Assembly (NCBI RefSeq): GCF_040939455.1
Contig: NC_134124.1
Location: 28,657,138-28,721,137 of the forward strand
DNA from: Microcebus murinus
Taxonomy: Eukaryota; Chordata; Mammalia; Primates; Cheirogaleidae
Reading direction: 5' to 3'
DNA length: 64,000 nucleotides
Both the position numbers and the translations under genes were made by a program. Shown piece after piece: positions 35,880-48,901 of the stretch. Numbering within the stretch: the stretch's first letter is position 1; every line of letters starts with the position of its first letter. The notes beneath the pieces are model-generated. The model was given only the letters and a program-made list of their open reading frames with translations. It ran no database searches and was not told the origin of the DNA.

Positions 35880-36445
35880 TAAATTCTTCTATTCCTTTCC
35901 CTCTGAAGCTGCCTGCCCATGCAGCCCACCACCACACCTGCCTATACCCATCTGTCCAGCCTGGAGCCCAAAGACTGGACCACCCAGGGAATGCGTCCAC
36001 CACTGCTGTTATCAGCATGTGCCACCTAGGGCCCTGAGGACCAGTCTGCACAATGCCCCATCCCCACCAAAGCTTCATCACAGCATTCACAAACAACTAC
36101 AACCTCAGCCACTAGGAAACACACAGACGCCACTGATATTGATTAAAGGCAAAGTAATCATATGGAAACTAGACCATGGTGTCTACCCAGAACCAAAACC
36201 AAGGCGTTCTACATAACTGACATAGATATATCTACAGAAAAAAAGTAATTTCCTGTGAAAGCTAATCTATAAAATTGGAAGCAGCAACAGTTATATCAGA
36301 TACATAGATATCAATGTAAGGACACAAGAAACATGAAATAGAAACATGAAACAGGAAACAGGAAACACGGCAACCCCAAAGGACAGCAATAATTCTCCAG
36401 TTACAGACCCCAAAGGAAAGAAAATCTATGAAATCTAGGTATGCG
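35880..36445 (+). repeat. L1 5' UTR and start-of-element fragment, forward
   Basis: 'ccactgctgttatcagcatg', 'tgccacctagggccctgagg', 'aagcttcatcacagcattca', 'cagccactaggaaacacaca', 'ggacacaagaaacatgaaat', 'ggaaacacggcaaccccaaa' and 'aattctccagttacagaccc' are successive landmarks of an old L1 5' region. It explains the 131-codon plus frame at 35821-36216, whose proline-rich middle is this CpG-decayed UTR. Confidence 0.8.
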
Positions 36446-36699
36446 GTCTCATATATTTAGTGGAATCCTTATTAAATGGTATATCTAAATATACTAGATT
36501 ATAACATTAAAGAGTGAAAAATAAGCCAATTAACCTTGATTTTTTCTCAACATGGTATCTAATAATGTAAATTTTTCCTCACAAAATGAACTTTTATTTT
36601 GGAAAATTGTTTGCTACAAAGTAAGTCATGAAATATTGTGTTTTCACTAGACAAGATAAATCAGTTATAAGTGCACACTCAGTAACAGGTTCTTCATGA

Positions 36700-36990
36700 T
36701 GAATGTATTGAGTATAACTATCCTGTTTAATTTTCTCAGCATCTATATGAACCAGTTTTTATTCTTTCCATTCTACAGACTCACTGATTCAATATGAACT
36801 GATTGAGAGACACCTATACAGGAGGCACTCATCTAGATGTAGGGAATATAAAATAAAACCAACCAAAATCCTTACCCTCATGTTACTTGGCGTTCGGTGG
36901 GAACCATGGCTCAGAGAAATTAAATAATATGCCCACAGTCACATACTTTGTAAGTCCTATAACAAAATAGTTCAAGTCTATATGACATCA
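36700..36990 (-). repeat. MIR SINE, reverse, split by an L2 fragment
   Basis: Left part ends 'ttctttccattctacag' near 36778. Right part starts near 36893 with 'ggctcagagaaattaaataa' and 'tatgcccacagtcacatact'. In reverse MIR these are adjacent, so the intervening L2 piece is an insertion. Confidence 0.65.
36780..36892 (-). repeat. L2 LINE 3' fragment inserted in MIR, reverse
   Basis: 'actcactgattcaatatgaa', 'ttgagagacacctatacagg', 'aggcactcatctagatgtag' and 'caaaatccttaccctcatgt' follow the reverse L2 3' end. Confidence 0.7.
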
Positions 36991-37292
36991 AATGTTATGC
37001 TTTAACCATAATATATACAAGGCTCTGAAAGTCAATAAATCTCTGATTTATCCTACCTCCCTGATCACAAAATATCTGTTTCTATTGCTAATCAAAATCA
37101 AAGATATGCATCCATTTCTTTTCTCTCCTACAGAAAATCATCTGCAGATTGCTTTTGACTTTGGGCAATCCAAATAGGACCAGTGTAATGCAGTAGCACT
37201 GAGAAAAAGAAATGATATAATTTAAACACCAATTCAGAAATATATGAAGAGTAAGTAGCTTTAAGGGTTATATAATAGTGTGCCCTAAGATA

Positions 37293-37328
<36 letters not shown>

Positions 37329-38439
37329 AGATTGAGAGAAAGTGAGGAAGAATAATAAACTAAACAGATAATCAAATTGTATGCTTCATAGCAATATAAT
37401 AAGATATTACTTCTTTGGGAAAATTAACATAATATAAATAGTTCATGGTATCTAGTTGTTTTCAGACATTCATGAATATATTAACTTTCAGGAAAGAGCT
37501 TATAAAACTACATAAAATCTTATGGTTTTTTTTTCCTTCTTATAAACCACCTATTATCTTAAATGTCTTTTAAGATGAAGAATCAGCTAAATATGATATT
37601 GTGCTTATTCTTATGTTTAATTCCAAAGCAAACATTACATATAACAAGCATTCTGGTGATAAATTCTTAGTTGAAAGAGCATTCTTTTGGCATTAAGCAA
37701 GTTGTTTATAATCTTCAATTCAATGAACATGCTGGGTTGCACTATTTCATGTAAAGAGAATAATAGATTATAAGCTTAACTATTACCATTTCATATTTTA
37801 TGGTCTCCCCAGCATATCAGAGGCTCATTTTTCAGCATGACCTCCAGTGAGTACATAGAAGTAAACAGAATCTTAAATTTGCTTAGAAAATAAAAGCAAG
37901 ATATTTTGAATTAAATCTTATTCTGCCAAAGTGGTTAGACATGGAAATGTGACAAGCTCTCAAGTGAACATGAAGAAGCATCATGGAATGATCATTATCC
38001 CTACCCCATCTCCTTGAGCTCACAGTGTGTAACTGCATCTGAACGTGTTTAGTTGCTTACAGGTGACAGCAACTCAACATTGATTAGAGACTGGAGAAAG
38101 AAAAAAAAAAATTGCACTCACTCAAATTTAACTCAACTTACAAAATGGAAAAAGTATGTTTGCTTTGTTTTTATTAGAAGCTTATAAATGCTCTAAATAT
38201 CAGATGTATTATTCTTTATGTCTACACAGTGTCATACATCCCAGTAAAAAGTTACAAATAAAAAATATGATTAGATATGTGGTTGTTATGTAGACAAAGT
38301 AGAAAAATCATAGATTGGAGTTTGTCACTTCCTTGCCGATATTTATTCAGGTACTGAATAAATCAGTTTTGGCAAATAAAAAAAAATAGTTATTTTTATT
38401 AAAAGGGACCTATGAGTTTCAACTTCCACTTCTAGCCAT
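36991..38439. other. Unassigned AT-rich DNA with a (GA)n array
   Basis: No gene or recognised transposon apart from the (GA)n array at 37299-37325. Confidence 0.45.
37299..37325. repeat. (GA)n microsatellite
   Basis: About 13 GA units, followed by a degenerate gattgagattgaga tail. Confidence 0.95.
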
Positions 38440-40320
38440 GGTAAAGTAACTGATACTAAATTGGGTGTCTTGACTTCAAAAAATAAAAGTATAAAATTAG
38501 ACAAAATTTGTGAAATAACTTATTAGACAACAGACAGCACATTCTATCTGAGAGAAGGCGAATAAGAGTTCAGCTCCATGATTGCCCCAGCTTTCCAACA
38601 GGTATCACCTTCCAGAACTGGGTTAAGAAACAGAAAAGTGCAGTGGTCTTCTTAAGCTAAAGAATTGAGCCAGTGATCTTCCTAAGCTAAAGAGAGAGAA
38701 TCAGCTAGAATTTATAGCTCATAGTATCAAAAAGAAGAGATCCGTTAGGGAAGAAATTCCTAATATCTACATAGGTATCCTCTTGAGTCTCTGGCTGAAT
38801 ATGAAGATGCACGTGTAAGGAAGGTACTCTATGTGGCTGGGCAAAGAACAGCAATGAAAGAGCCATTATTTGGGAAAGGGAACAAATACCAGAGCACTGG
38901 GGGCTGGACTACCAGAGCTTGCGCAGGGCTGGGAGACCTTAACATCTGACCAGGTAAAATGAAGAAAGCTCACTGGACACCTCAATAGAGACTCAGGGAA
39001 AAAAAATAACTTTGAAGTAGAACTAATTTAGCATTAAATATTACCCTAGCCCCATGCTAATAAATGTGAAAAATAAATCTTGAAAGAATCAGGCTTATGC
39101 TCATGTAAATCAACAGCCTGACAGAACAAAACTCAAACCTCCACTAAGGAATATAACAAAAGCCAAGCAAGTAATAAGGTAGCTTTCAATCCAAAATTAT
39201 AAGAAGCAAAAGAATGAAGCCCATACTAGAATGAAAATCAACCCAAAGAAGCAGACCCCGAAGTGGTAACAATGATGAAATTAGTGAACAAGAACCTTAA
39301 AACAGCTATTAAAGGATGTTAAAGGATTTAAAGGAATTCATAAACATAGTGGGAGGGGTACAAATAAGGAGGTTAGTAGAGGAATAATGGAAACTAAGTA
39401 AAGAAATAGAACTGGTAATTACAATTCTTCTCAAGAGAGAAATCCCAGGTCCAGATGACTTTTCTGGTTAATTTCATAAAATATTTAAGAGAAAAAAATA
39501 ATACCAATTCTACACAAATTCTATCATAAAGTAGAATACTATGGATTACATTTTAATTAATTTTATAATGGTAATATATAAGTTAGCAAAACCAACAAAA
39601 TGGTGCCAAAAAAAGTAGAGAAAAATGTCACTTATGAACACAAATTCTGCCAAATAAATCTAGCAAATAGATGAGGACATATATCACATATATACATAAA
39701 ATAATAATACATTGTGGACTGATGGTTATTCGAAGAAAAAAATGTTAGTTAACATATAAAATTCAATCAATGTAAGATACCATGGTAACAAAATAAAATA
39801 GGAAAATACTAAGGTCATTTCCATAGATGCAGAAAAAACATTTGACATATGTTAATGCCACTTTTTGATAAATATTTTTGCTAATTAGAAATAGAAGGTG
39901 ACTTCTACAAACTGAGAAGGGCATTTATAAAAAAAAACTTACAATTAACACTGTGCTTAATTGTATAACATTAAATTCTTTTCACATAAAATAATGAACA
40001 AGTCAAGAGTTTCTTGTATCATTTCTGTTCAACATTTTGTTAATGGCCTTAGCTAGTGCAATAATGAAAGAAAAATAAATATAAGGTATGAATAACAAGA
40101 AAAAAAGTAAAATTATTCACAGACAACATAACCATGTGTGTAAAAATTCTTCAGTATCAACAAAACAACCAATGGAACTAATATGTTCATTTAGCAAGGT
40201 TCTAGGATATAGGGTCAATAGACAAAAATTAACTATAATTCTATATAAAAAGCAGGAAAGAAAATTGTTTGATATGCACAAAGGATAGGTATCAAAAGAA
40301 ATATATTATCAAATGTCTAC
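38440..40320 (+). repeat. Old L1 (L1M-type) with decayed reverse-transcriptase region
   Basis: The 5' part (38440-39360) resembles the L1M 5' region. 39420 onward is ORF2: 'cccaggtccagatgactttt', then codons for DAEKTFD at 39826-39846 (the catalytic-aspartate motif of the L1 reverse transcriptase) and FTDN at 40116-40127 in place of the catalytic FADD. The spacing of about 290 bp between the two motifs fits ORF2. All frames carry stops and shifts, so the copy is dead. Confidence 0.85.
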
Positions 40321-41224
40321 TTCTGACAAGTTAAAACTATTGGTATTCAAATTCAAAATTTTCCAAACTGAATTACCATTTATGTTTTATAAAATTCCTT
40401 TAATATCTCAAAATTTCTCAAAACCACACTTCAACACAGTGGCATAGAAAAGACATCCATTGCAACATTTCATGTAATAGTATTAACACATGTATATAAT
40501 AATCTTTATATAAATCTAGAGATAACATTTGAAATTGTGCACTTTGACATTTAAAACCTTCAAATGGGAGTATTACAAACAACTGTATCAAAGATGACTT
40601 GGAATATATTTTTGTATTAGGAAAAATGATATAATTTTTTAAAATAATTTTCATTCTTTCAAAATCAAAAATAACTAGTATGAATTTTAAGAAGAGAATC
40701 AAAATTCAATATCAGTATTGAGAAAAAAACTGGAAGATAGATAACTATGCTGCACATTTTGTAATCACAAACAAAACTATTGCAGTTATTAGTGTTTCTG
40801 ATCATTTGGACATGATTCATCCTATAAATGACAATACTTAGTGACAGTATACCATATGTTTGTGATGTCTATCTGACTACTTAATACAAGAACCCAAAAT
40901 CTATGATAATTCACTATTTGATTTGAAAAAATTCAAATCTTCACCTAAAATTTCTTGTCACCAGAAAACATATGACTGAGAAAAAAAAGAACTTTATAAA
41001 TATCAATGTTTCTAAAATTACATTAAAGACAGAGGAAAAATATATGCACCTTGAATTATTTCATAGTATGCAACAATTAAGTAATTATATTATCCAAACC
41101 ATCTTGCATGTATTGTATACAACATAGACATCAAGTTAAGAGAGACATCATTTCAAGTTTGCTTATAAAAAGTACATTAAACACTTCTTGAACATAGTTA
41201 ATTTTTCAAACTTTTCAAAATTGA
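40321..41224. other. Unassigned AT-rich DNA
   Basis: Adenine-rich with no clear family. It could be a continuation of the old L1 but I cannot align it by eye. Confidence 0.4.
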
Positions 41225-41560
41225 CCATACTTTACCTTCAGTGAAATGTGCAGATCTTAAACTTATAACTCCATGAGTTTTGATAAATGCATATACTTAT
41301 ATCACCCATACCTCATGATGCAGAACATTTACACCACTCTGGAATGATCTGTCATGCCACTTATCAGTCAGTTTCCAACCCTGTTCAACTTAGAGGCAAC
41401 CACTGACATAATTTCTATCGCCTCTTTTTAAAATTCATGCAAATATGCATACAGTTTTCATAACTTGTGTTACTTCCTTCACCAAAGAAAAAATCACTTC
41501 ACTTGTCTAGCGTTCAGTATCTCTGCTCTATATAATGTTCAAAATTATTATGACCACAGT
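41225..41560 (-). repeat. Old L1 3' fragment, reverse
   Basis: 'aactccatgagttttgataa', 'gcagaacatttacaccactc', 'tagaggcaaccactgacata' and 'aaattcatgcaaatatgcat' are landmarks of the same reverse L1M 3' region as at 22085. Confidence 0.65.
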
Positions 41561-42230
41561 TTCACTATTCTTTAAAACAGTTATTGGGTGTCCACTGTGA
41601 AGATTGGTATATAATTATTATTTAAATATTGTAAAAGAAAAATTGTGCTGATCAGGCAAGCAAGATTTTATTCATGACTGCTACACCAGTAGAAAGAGAT
41701 TACTACAATAAGGGAGAAAGATTGAACCATTTTCCAGTGAAACAACAGGCAGAAGGACTTTTAAAAGCTGTGGTGTGCTAATGGAAAAGTATTGCAGAAT
41801 GTTAAGAAAGATGTGGGTCAATGTGTTTAGGGCATCTGTGTGTGCTGATTGGTGCTTGTGAAAGTTAGGCTTCTATTCTCCTGCAGAGATAGAAGAACAA
41901 GGGTCTTATCTTTCTTGATGACTATCTGGCTTCCAGATCTTTGAGAAAGATATTTCTGAATTGTAGGAGATTTACTTTTCAAAGGGTCAACAAATTTACA
42001 GTCACAAGTTTTTTTTAACGTAAATGCTCTAAGAAAAGTGGGGGGAGCCCATAGTCAAGATGTCTATCTAAAATTTAGTCAAGCTGAGGGGTAATGTTAA
42101 GGCCATCTTGGTCAATATCAAGAATGTTCATTACAGATATTTTTCTTAACATGGCTTTAGGTTCTTTGATTCTAAAGAAGACATTCACAGAGGGAGTGGA
42201 CAGTATTCCTCATTACATTTACTCCATGCC
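41561..42230. other. Unassigned DNA, possibly an old LTR
   Basis: 41640-41990 has a mixed composition ('gtgctgattggtgcttgtga', 'attctcctgcagagatagaa') that reminds me of an LTR, but I cannot name a family. Confidence 0.3.
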
Positions 42231-42330
42231 AATCTCTACCATAATGATATCTCCTTACTCCTGTTATAGACTGTTAGATCAATCTCTATCATAATGATAT
42301 CTCCTTACTCCTATTACAGACTGTTAGATT
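42231..42330. repeat. 50-bp tandem duplication, two copies
   Basis: Copy 1 is 42231-42280 and copy 2 is 42281-42330. They abut exactly and differ at four positions, all transitions (46 of 50 identical). The unit begins 'aatctctaccataatgatat'. Confidence 0.97.
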
Positions 42331-42447
42331 TTGTGTAGTACCTTCTTTATCCCTTCTTAGTGTGGAGCACAGTGGTGCTTCCATATATATGGGATTGTTG
42401 GACAAATGGACAAATTAATTAATTAAATAATATAGAATAAAAGAATG

Positions 42448-42769
42448 GGCCGGGTGCGGTGGCTCACGCCTGTAATCCTAGCACTCTGGGAGGCCAAGGC
42501 AGATGGATCACTCAAGGTCAGGAGTTAAAAACCAGCCTGAGCGAGACCCTGTCTCTACTAAAAATAGAAAAAAAACTAATTGACCAACTAAAAATATATA
42601 CAAAAAATTAGCCGGGCATGATGGCGTATGCCTGTAGTCCCAGCTACTCGGGAGGCTGAGGCAGTAGGATCACTTGAGCTCAGGAGATTGAGGTTGCTGT
42701 GAGCTAGGCTGACACCATGGCACTCACTCTAGCTTGAGCCCAAAGTGAGACTCTGTCACACACACAAAA
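42448..42769 (+). mobile_element. Full-length Alu, strepsirrhine type, with target-site duplication
   Basis: Begins 'ggccgggtgcggtggctcac', has the variant linker 'aactaattgaccaactaaaa' near 42574, and a right monomer from about 42609. It ends in a short 'cacacacaaaa' tail. Direct repeats 'aaaagaatg' lie at 42439-42447 and 42770-42778. It has more decayed CpGs than the Alu at 12069, so it is probably older. Confidence 0.97.
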
Positions 42770-42778
42770 AAAAGAATG

Positions 42779-43236
<458 letters not shown>

Positions 43237-43359
43237 TATAACTCAAGTTTGAGGGAAAACTTCAGATTTATTTATAAATTACAAAGCCAAAATAGTTAAA
43301 GTGCAATTTCTTAACGTATACTTTACCTCGTTTTTAGAAACACACATTGCACTTATTAT

Positions 43360-43492
43360 TACTTGGTCAGTGTTTATTTCCCTACTGGAATGTAAGCTCG
43401 TAGAGCTCGGGGATCTTTTCTGACTTACTCTTTTATAATAAAATAATGTCTGGAACATAATAGAAACTTAATAAGTATTTTTCAATAATGTA
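43360..43492 (+). repeat. L2 LINE 3' end, forward
   Basis: 'ccctactggaatgtaagctc', 'gtagagctcggggatctttt', 'aataatgtctggaacataat' and 'agaaacttaataagtatttt' are the L2 3' terminus. Confidence 0.85.
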
Positions 43493-44814
43493 GTAGACAA
43501 TAATAAAAATATTAAACACTTTCCAACCCAAGTTAAGCAAACCCAACCCTCCCATGTTTAAGAATAAGGGACATTTTCCCTGCTTTCTTTGCCTTTCAAA
43601 TGCAACTCAGAAATTTTTCAAACCCTCTGTTTCCTAACTGTACTTTCTAATAGGTTCATTGTTTTGCTAAATCTTCCAGGTCTAGTTAGAATTTAATTCT
43701 GCATTTGAATTTTAATGGGTATAGCGGTTCTCTGACTTCAGATAGGGTTAATCTAGCACTTTGGCAAGTTTGCATTACAGCCCTTAGTGATATATTTAAA
43801 AGATATGTCTTTAGAATACGACATTGGATTTCAGGGATATAAGGTTTAATTATTCATCCAAAGATAGAAAATGATTTGATCAAGAGCTCAAGTCACTTTC
43901 TATTCATTCCTTTTTTTGTCCATTGGAAAACTCTGTTGGGATGGCAGGTTCTCTTCAAACCTTATGTATTATGGCAAAACGACTTATTTAATTATTTATT
44001 TTTGCTTCAATAAAGGGAAGGTTTGTGATTTCATGAATCAATAACAGTTTGTAAAAGATAACCACTAGGTATTTTAGAGAGATCTTCTATTTTAATTACA
44101 CATGTCTGTATGTGTGGCTTGGGGATTTGTGAGGTTCTCTAAATGCCCAGCTGAGCCCAGACATTTGTATTAATAATGCACAACTTCTCGGCTGAAATAT
44201 TTGACTAGTTGACTGATTAGTTAATTATTAGTGCACATATTAACTACCCTTCTTATTTTTTGAAGAAATAGATAATTTTATTTCTATTTATAAAATAAAT
44301 ACTTTTGTTTACACTTTCATTGGTTATGTATATACACTGAATCCATGATGGCATACAGCACACATATATTTATGTATACATACAAAATAATTTCTCTAAG
44401 TATAAAAAGTAACAGAAAATAATTCAGTTAAAATGCATCTACTTAACACTGAAATGTCATAGTAGAGAGTGAAAATAAGTTTGGGACTTTAAATGAAAAG
44501 AAAAATAAAATTAAGGATGGTGAATATACTTTTATATATTTAAAAATAGATTATGAATAATTCTTAGACAATAGGGAAAGAAGTACTAATTTTTAATGTA
44601 CACCTTTTTACTAAATTGAATGAAAGAAATATATTACTTTATCTACTTCTTGTTTGACTTTTGCAGCAAGATCATACTAAGACTCATGACTATAAAAATA
44701 TTCAAGAGTTTCATCAGTTTTCTAAGCAGTCTCTATGAACATTTTAATATCTAAATAATTTCTTCCTAAAGCACACCCTTGTCATTTTTTTTTCTTCAAG
44801 CAAAACTTTATTTT
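43493..44814. other. Unassigned AT-rich DNA
   Basis: No repeat or gene recognised. Confidence 0.45.
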
Positions 44815-45065
44815 CTGGTCATTATTTGCATTTCTCTAACATTTATCAAATAATCATTATGCGTCTGGTCCTCTTAGAAGTGTCTTACAGGAATTACCTT
44901 ACTTTATCCTCACAATGTTACTATTTAATAGGAACTGTCATTTTACCATTTTTTAGATCAAAAGCTGAAGAACTAAAAGAATAAGTTTCCTATCCAAAGT
45001 ATCAGAGTTAGTACATGGTAGAACAAGAACACCAACCCAAGTAGCCTTCAAAATTCATACACATT
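44815..45065 (-). repeat. MIR SINE, reverse
   Basis: 'aagtgtcttacaggaattac', 'cttactttatcctcacaatg', 'cattttaccattttttagat', 'atcagagttagtacatggta' and 'acaccaacccaagtagcctt' follow reverse MIR closely. Confidence 0.85.
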
Positions 45066-45260
45066 ATGCATCAACTTCCAAAATAAGCTTGTGCCATAAA
45101 CATTAAAATTGTGTTTGAGACATATACACCTTCAACACGTTTGTGCAATCACTTAGTATTCTTTGCCCCTTTTTCTACACCTGTAGTATTCTTTTTTATT
45201 GACTCTCACATCGTGTGAGAAGGGATGTTTGAGTGGATGCTAATTTTATAGTCAGTTTAC

Positions 45261-45284
45261 TAACAGATATTTGCATATCTGTTA
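45261..45284. repeat. Palindrome centred on an octamer motif
   Basis: 'taacagata' (45261-45269) and 'tatctgtta' (45276-45284) are perfect inverted arms. The centre reads ATTTGCAT (45269-45276), the POU/Oct octamer. Binding is inference. Confidence 0.9.
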
Positions 45285-47315
45285 TGACAACTTTTGTATT
45301 TTTTTTTACTTTGTAAATATGAGGACTCTAACAAGTAATACTCAGTAGCAAGTTCCTACTGCACACCTAAATGAACTTATGTGTCTTTGTTAGGGTATAC
45401 ATACATTGGCTAATAGGGAAACAGGAGGAAGGCAGAGAGGAAGCTTGTAATCAAAACATTCTGACCTCCAGCACTATTTGTTGAACTGGTTAAAAAATCC
45501 AGAGAGAGAACTCTATCTCCTTCCTCTTACTTTACCCCTCACAGTGTATTCACTACCCCACATTAAAGATTCCAGAACAACAACCAAAAAAGATTCAGAA
45601 CAAAAGATTGTTAGTTTATTGGTGATTTTGAATTTCAGTTGAAAAAAAAATTTTTCAGAGAAAATTGTTTGTAGGAAGTTATCTTTTAAGTCTCTCACTA
45701 TTAAAACAAGTGGGACAAAATTGAACCTTTAAAATTTATGCCATTCATTTGTTAAATCCTAAAATTTTGACATTGATTTTTATAGTATCACTTTTCATTC
45801 AATTCTCAAACCTCTGGACAATCTGAGTTTATCCATAAGTCTATGGGGTCCACCTTCCCTGAGTTATTGACAACTGTTATGCACACAATAGGAAACACAT
45901 GATTTACCCAGCAGTGTTCATATTTCTTCGATTTAAATTCTGGACACTTTCACAGTTATGTTGAATGTCAGGAAATATTCTGTATAACTTTTAATTTTTC
46001 CTTCTAATTGTCATTTATCACTTTACCAGATATTGTGATCTGTAGAAACATCAAGATCAAAGTGAACACTAATCCTGAAAAGTGAGGTACCTTTGTATTT
46101 TTTACCATGGGCCAGGTGCATCTATGTTTTGATCTTCGCTGATTTAGAAAACTGCTCTAATCCTGCCAGTGATTCACTTTCTCTATTTCTTTTCCAAAGG
46201 CAAGAAGGCTTTATGTACTTTTCTTTAAATCTCAACTGCTGACTTTCAATTCTCTAGGAGAACAAATCTTATTTTAAAAAAATATATTCTGAAAAATGGA
46301 GTGAAGAACCTTTTCAAATTATAAGATTGTCACTACCAGGTTATTTACCTATAGTGTCTTTATTTTTTTTTTTTCCTGCCCAGACTAAATGAGAATAATA
46401 ACCCCCTTTTTTTTTTTTTTGGCTGTGCAAATAACATTTCTTAGTGAATTTCCAACATTTTTGGCTATATTGCTTTTTGCCAGAAGTAAACAGCCACTGA
46501 GAAAACTCTTCATTAATTTTACAGTTTTGAAATTGTAAATAGACACTGTTATAATCCAGCACAGCAATGCTTCTTGCACCTCTCACCAGGGAGGACCATG
46601 CATAAGACCAAAGGAGGGTCATCTCTCTTGCACCTAAATGATTTAGCACTTTATTACATTATCTTGTCCTTTAATTGATTATATTTTCCAATTCCTTATT
46701 TTCTAGTAATCTCATAAATTCTTTTAAGCTAGGAATTTGGCACCTTATTGTTTTAACCTCCTCATTTTCTCCTCTGCCTATAATCATAGTACATAATGCT
46801 TGCACTTCAAATTCAATAACAGTTATTGTTTAATAATTCATGTCTAAATCGATATGGTTTTTAAAAGTAACTTCCATACATACAGAATGGGTGAACTTCA
46901 TAAATCTACTTATGTCACCTTTAGCAAAAATTGTGAAAATACCTTTATTAGTTCAGATTCTTTACCCATTTACCATTTTTAGGTGTTTAAAATGCTTCGT
47001 TTCCTCCTACAATAATGCTTAATATTGTTTTCATCCTTCCTAACAGATAATATTCAATAATGATACATTAAATCAGCAAATATAAAGTGATATATCTTAT
47101 ATAAGATTGGCAACTGAAATAAGAGGGTTTTAGCAAGATAAATTTAAGTGTTTCCTGAAAACATAAACTTTTAGTATTATAGTATGACTAAGAAAATTAG
47201 AGAATTTTATCAGCTACATATGCAACACTTTATGACTTGGCAGTACAAAGAGCCTGGATTCCCGGACCACAGACTTTTTTCAGATCCTTGATGTTGCATT
47301 CATCCCTATATGCTT

Positions 47316-47335
47316 CAGGAAGAAATTTCTTCCTG
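47316..47335. repeat. Perfect 20-bp palindrome
   Basis: 'caggaagaaatttcttcctg' is identical to its reverse complement. Its left arm recurs as 'caggaagaaat' at 47345 or so, giving a direct repeat beside the palindrome. It contains a GAAnnTTC heat-shock-element core. Confidence 0.97.
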
Positions 47336-48589
47336 CATTTTCAGGAAGAAATATGTTTACCACGGGCCCTTCGATCCTTCTCTGAATTTAAGTTTTCTTA
47401 TCACACAAAGGCAGCATTTTAATCCATGAATGTCTGAGTGCCATCTATAGCTGATGGTATTTTGAGAAACTCCCCATGGAATACTTCTCTTTAGAAAGCT
47501 CTCTGCATCATGCTTATTAAGTTATATCACACCCAACAAGATTTCCTTGTAAATCTCCTCGGAGAACCCACTGAGAGTCTAAATAGAGAGAACCACTGAT
47601 TAACTCGAAAACTCAATTAATCAGCATTGTTTTCTTTTTCTTCTTGAGCTGCAGTTGAAGGATAAAGAATTTAATAGTGATAACAATAGCAACAACAAAA
47701 GAATTATATCATAAGTGAATAAAATGTTTTCCTCAATATGACTAGGATCAGTCAAGATTAATTCTGATCTCTGGTGAACCAATTTTTAGCCCTGAGGCCG
47801 CACATGAATCATGGGAAAAAATAAATTAGGTTTTCTGCAATGTACTTTCCGAGGTATACATGGTCTAACACATTTAAGAAATATTTCAACCACTAGTAGG
47901 AGGAAAGAAAAAAAAAATTTCATGACACTCGATGAACAGAAAACTTTTTTTTGTAAGACTGTACTATTGTTTAACTCTTTTACTTGGTCAAACTTTATAA
48001 TCATTGTCTTTAATATCTTTTGAAATATCTGGCTGGCTCTCAGCATTCCCTGGCTCTGAAAACTTCCGCATCTACTCACAAGGATGGGGCTGCAGGGGCC
48101 TGAATCCTTTGGTGTAGCTAAATGAGTCAGGAGTGGCCTCTTAGTTCGAGCTGGATAATCAGTCTCGCTCTCTATTTAGTCAGTCTGCATGTGGATGGAA
48201 CCAAGGAAACATATTACCAGGAGCTGTGTGGATACTGTGTGCAGAGAAAATCAGAGGAAGGCAGTCTGCCAGATGGACACACATGAGCCAAGGAGAACCC
48301 ATGTGATGCCAGAGAGCAGCAATCTCGATGGCTAATGGTTCATTTCTCGATTCTAGGCTTTACTGGCTCTACATTTGATTCTTGAGTATCAAGGTGTATC
48401 ACATGCACCTTGATCCTTGAATATGCTTAGCCGGTGCTAATAAACTTCAAATATTTGCAGCCAGAAAAATCTCAACTCACACACACTTAGTAGCACTGAA
48501 ATCTTTTCCATCTATATTTCTTGCATTCCTAGAAACTATTATTCTTATAATAGAGTAATATTATTATAACTATTATTAGGATGTGCTTC

Positions 48590-48740
48590 CTATACAAAGT
48601 CGTCTAATTGTATTACCAGAATCTCAATACATTGAAGGACTGTTATTATCCAACCTTGACAAATGTGGAAACCGAGGCACATGCAAGAGTAGTCATGATG
48701 AAATGGGGCTTTGGTTTCAAGCAGTCTAGTCCAGAGATCG
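48590..48740 (-). repeat. MIR SINE fragment, reverse
   Basis: 'ctgttattatccaaccttga', 'caaatgtggaaaccgaggca', and 'ttggtttcaagcagtctagt' are in reverse MIR order. Confidence 0.6.
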
Positions 48741-48845
48741 TATTCATAAACTCCAACTCAGTTTTGGAAATAAAATAATAGTGATGAAATTTCTATCCAA
48801 TATTCAGAATTGGGGCTAAAAAATTTGTGTAAATTTTTGTGAAAA

Positions 48846-48901
48846 TACATGTATGTGTATGTGTGCACCTGTGCACATATGCATATGTGCATGTGTGTGT
48901 T
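48846..48901. repeat. Degenerate TG/CA-rich alternating purine-pyrimidine tract
   Basis: Alternating tgtatgtgtatgtgtgcacc-like sequence of about 55 bp, almost strictly purine-pyrimidine alternating. Confidence 0.85.

Larger units (their letters stand above)
45066..48589. other. Unassigned DNA
   Basis: 3.5 kb with no gene. It includes the octamer-centred palindrome 45261-45284, poly-T runs near 46364 and 46407, and the 20-bp palindrome at 47316. 48060-48330 is more GC-balanced and non-repetitive ('aatgagtcaggagtggcctc', 'ttagttcgagctggataatc'). Confidence 0.45.

Noticed and set aside
35821..36216. 131-codon plus-strand frame with a proline-rich middle
   Set aside because: It overlies an old L1 5' region with recognisable landmarks. 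The proline and cysteine richness comes from that sequence, and no protein domain is present.
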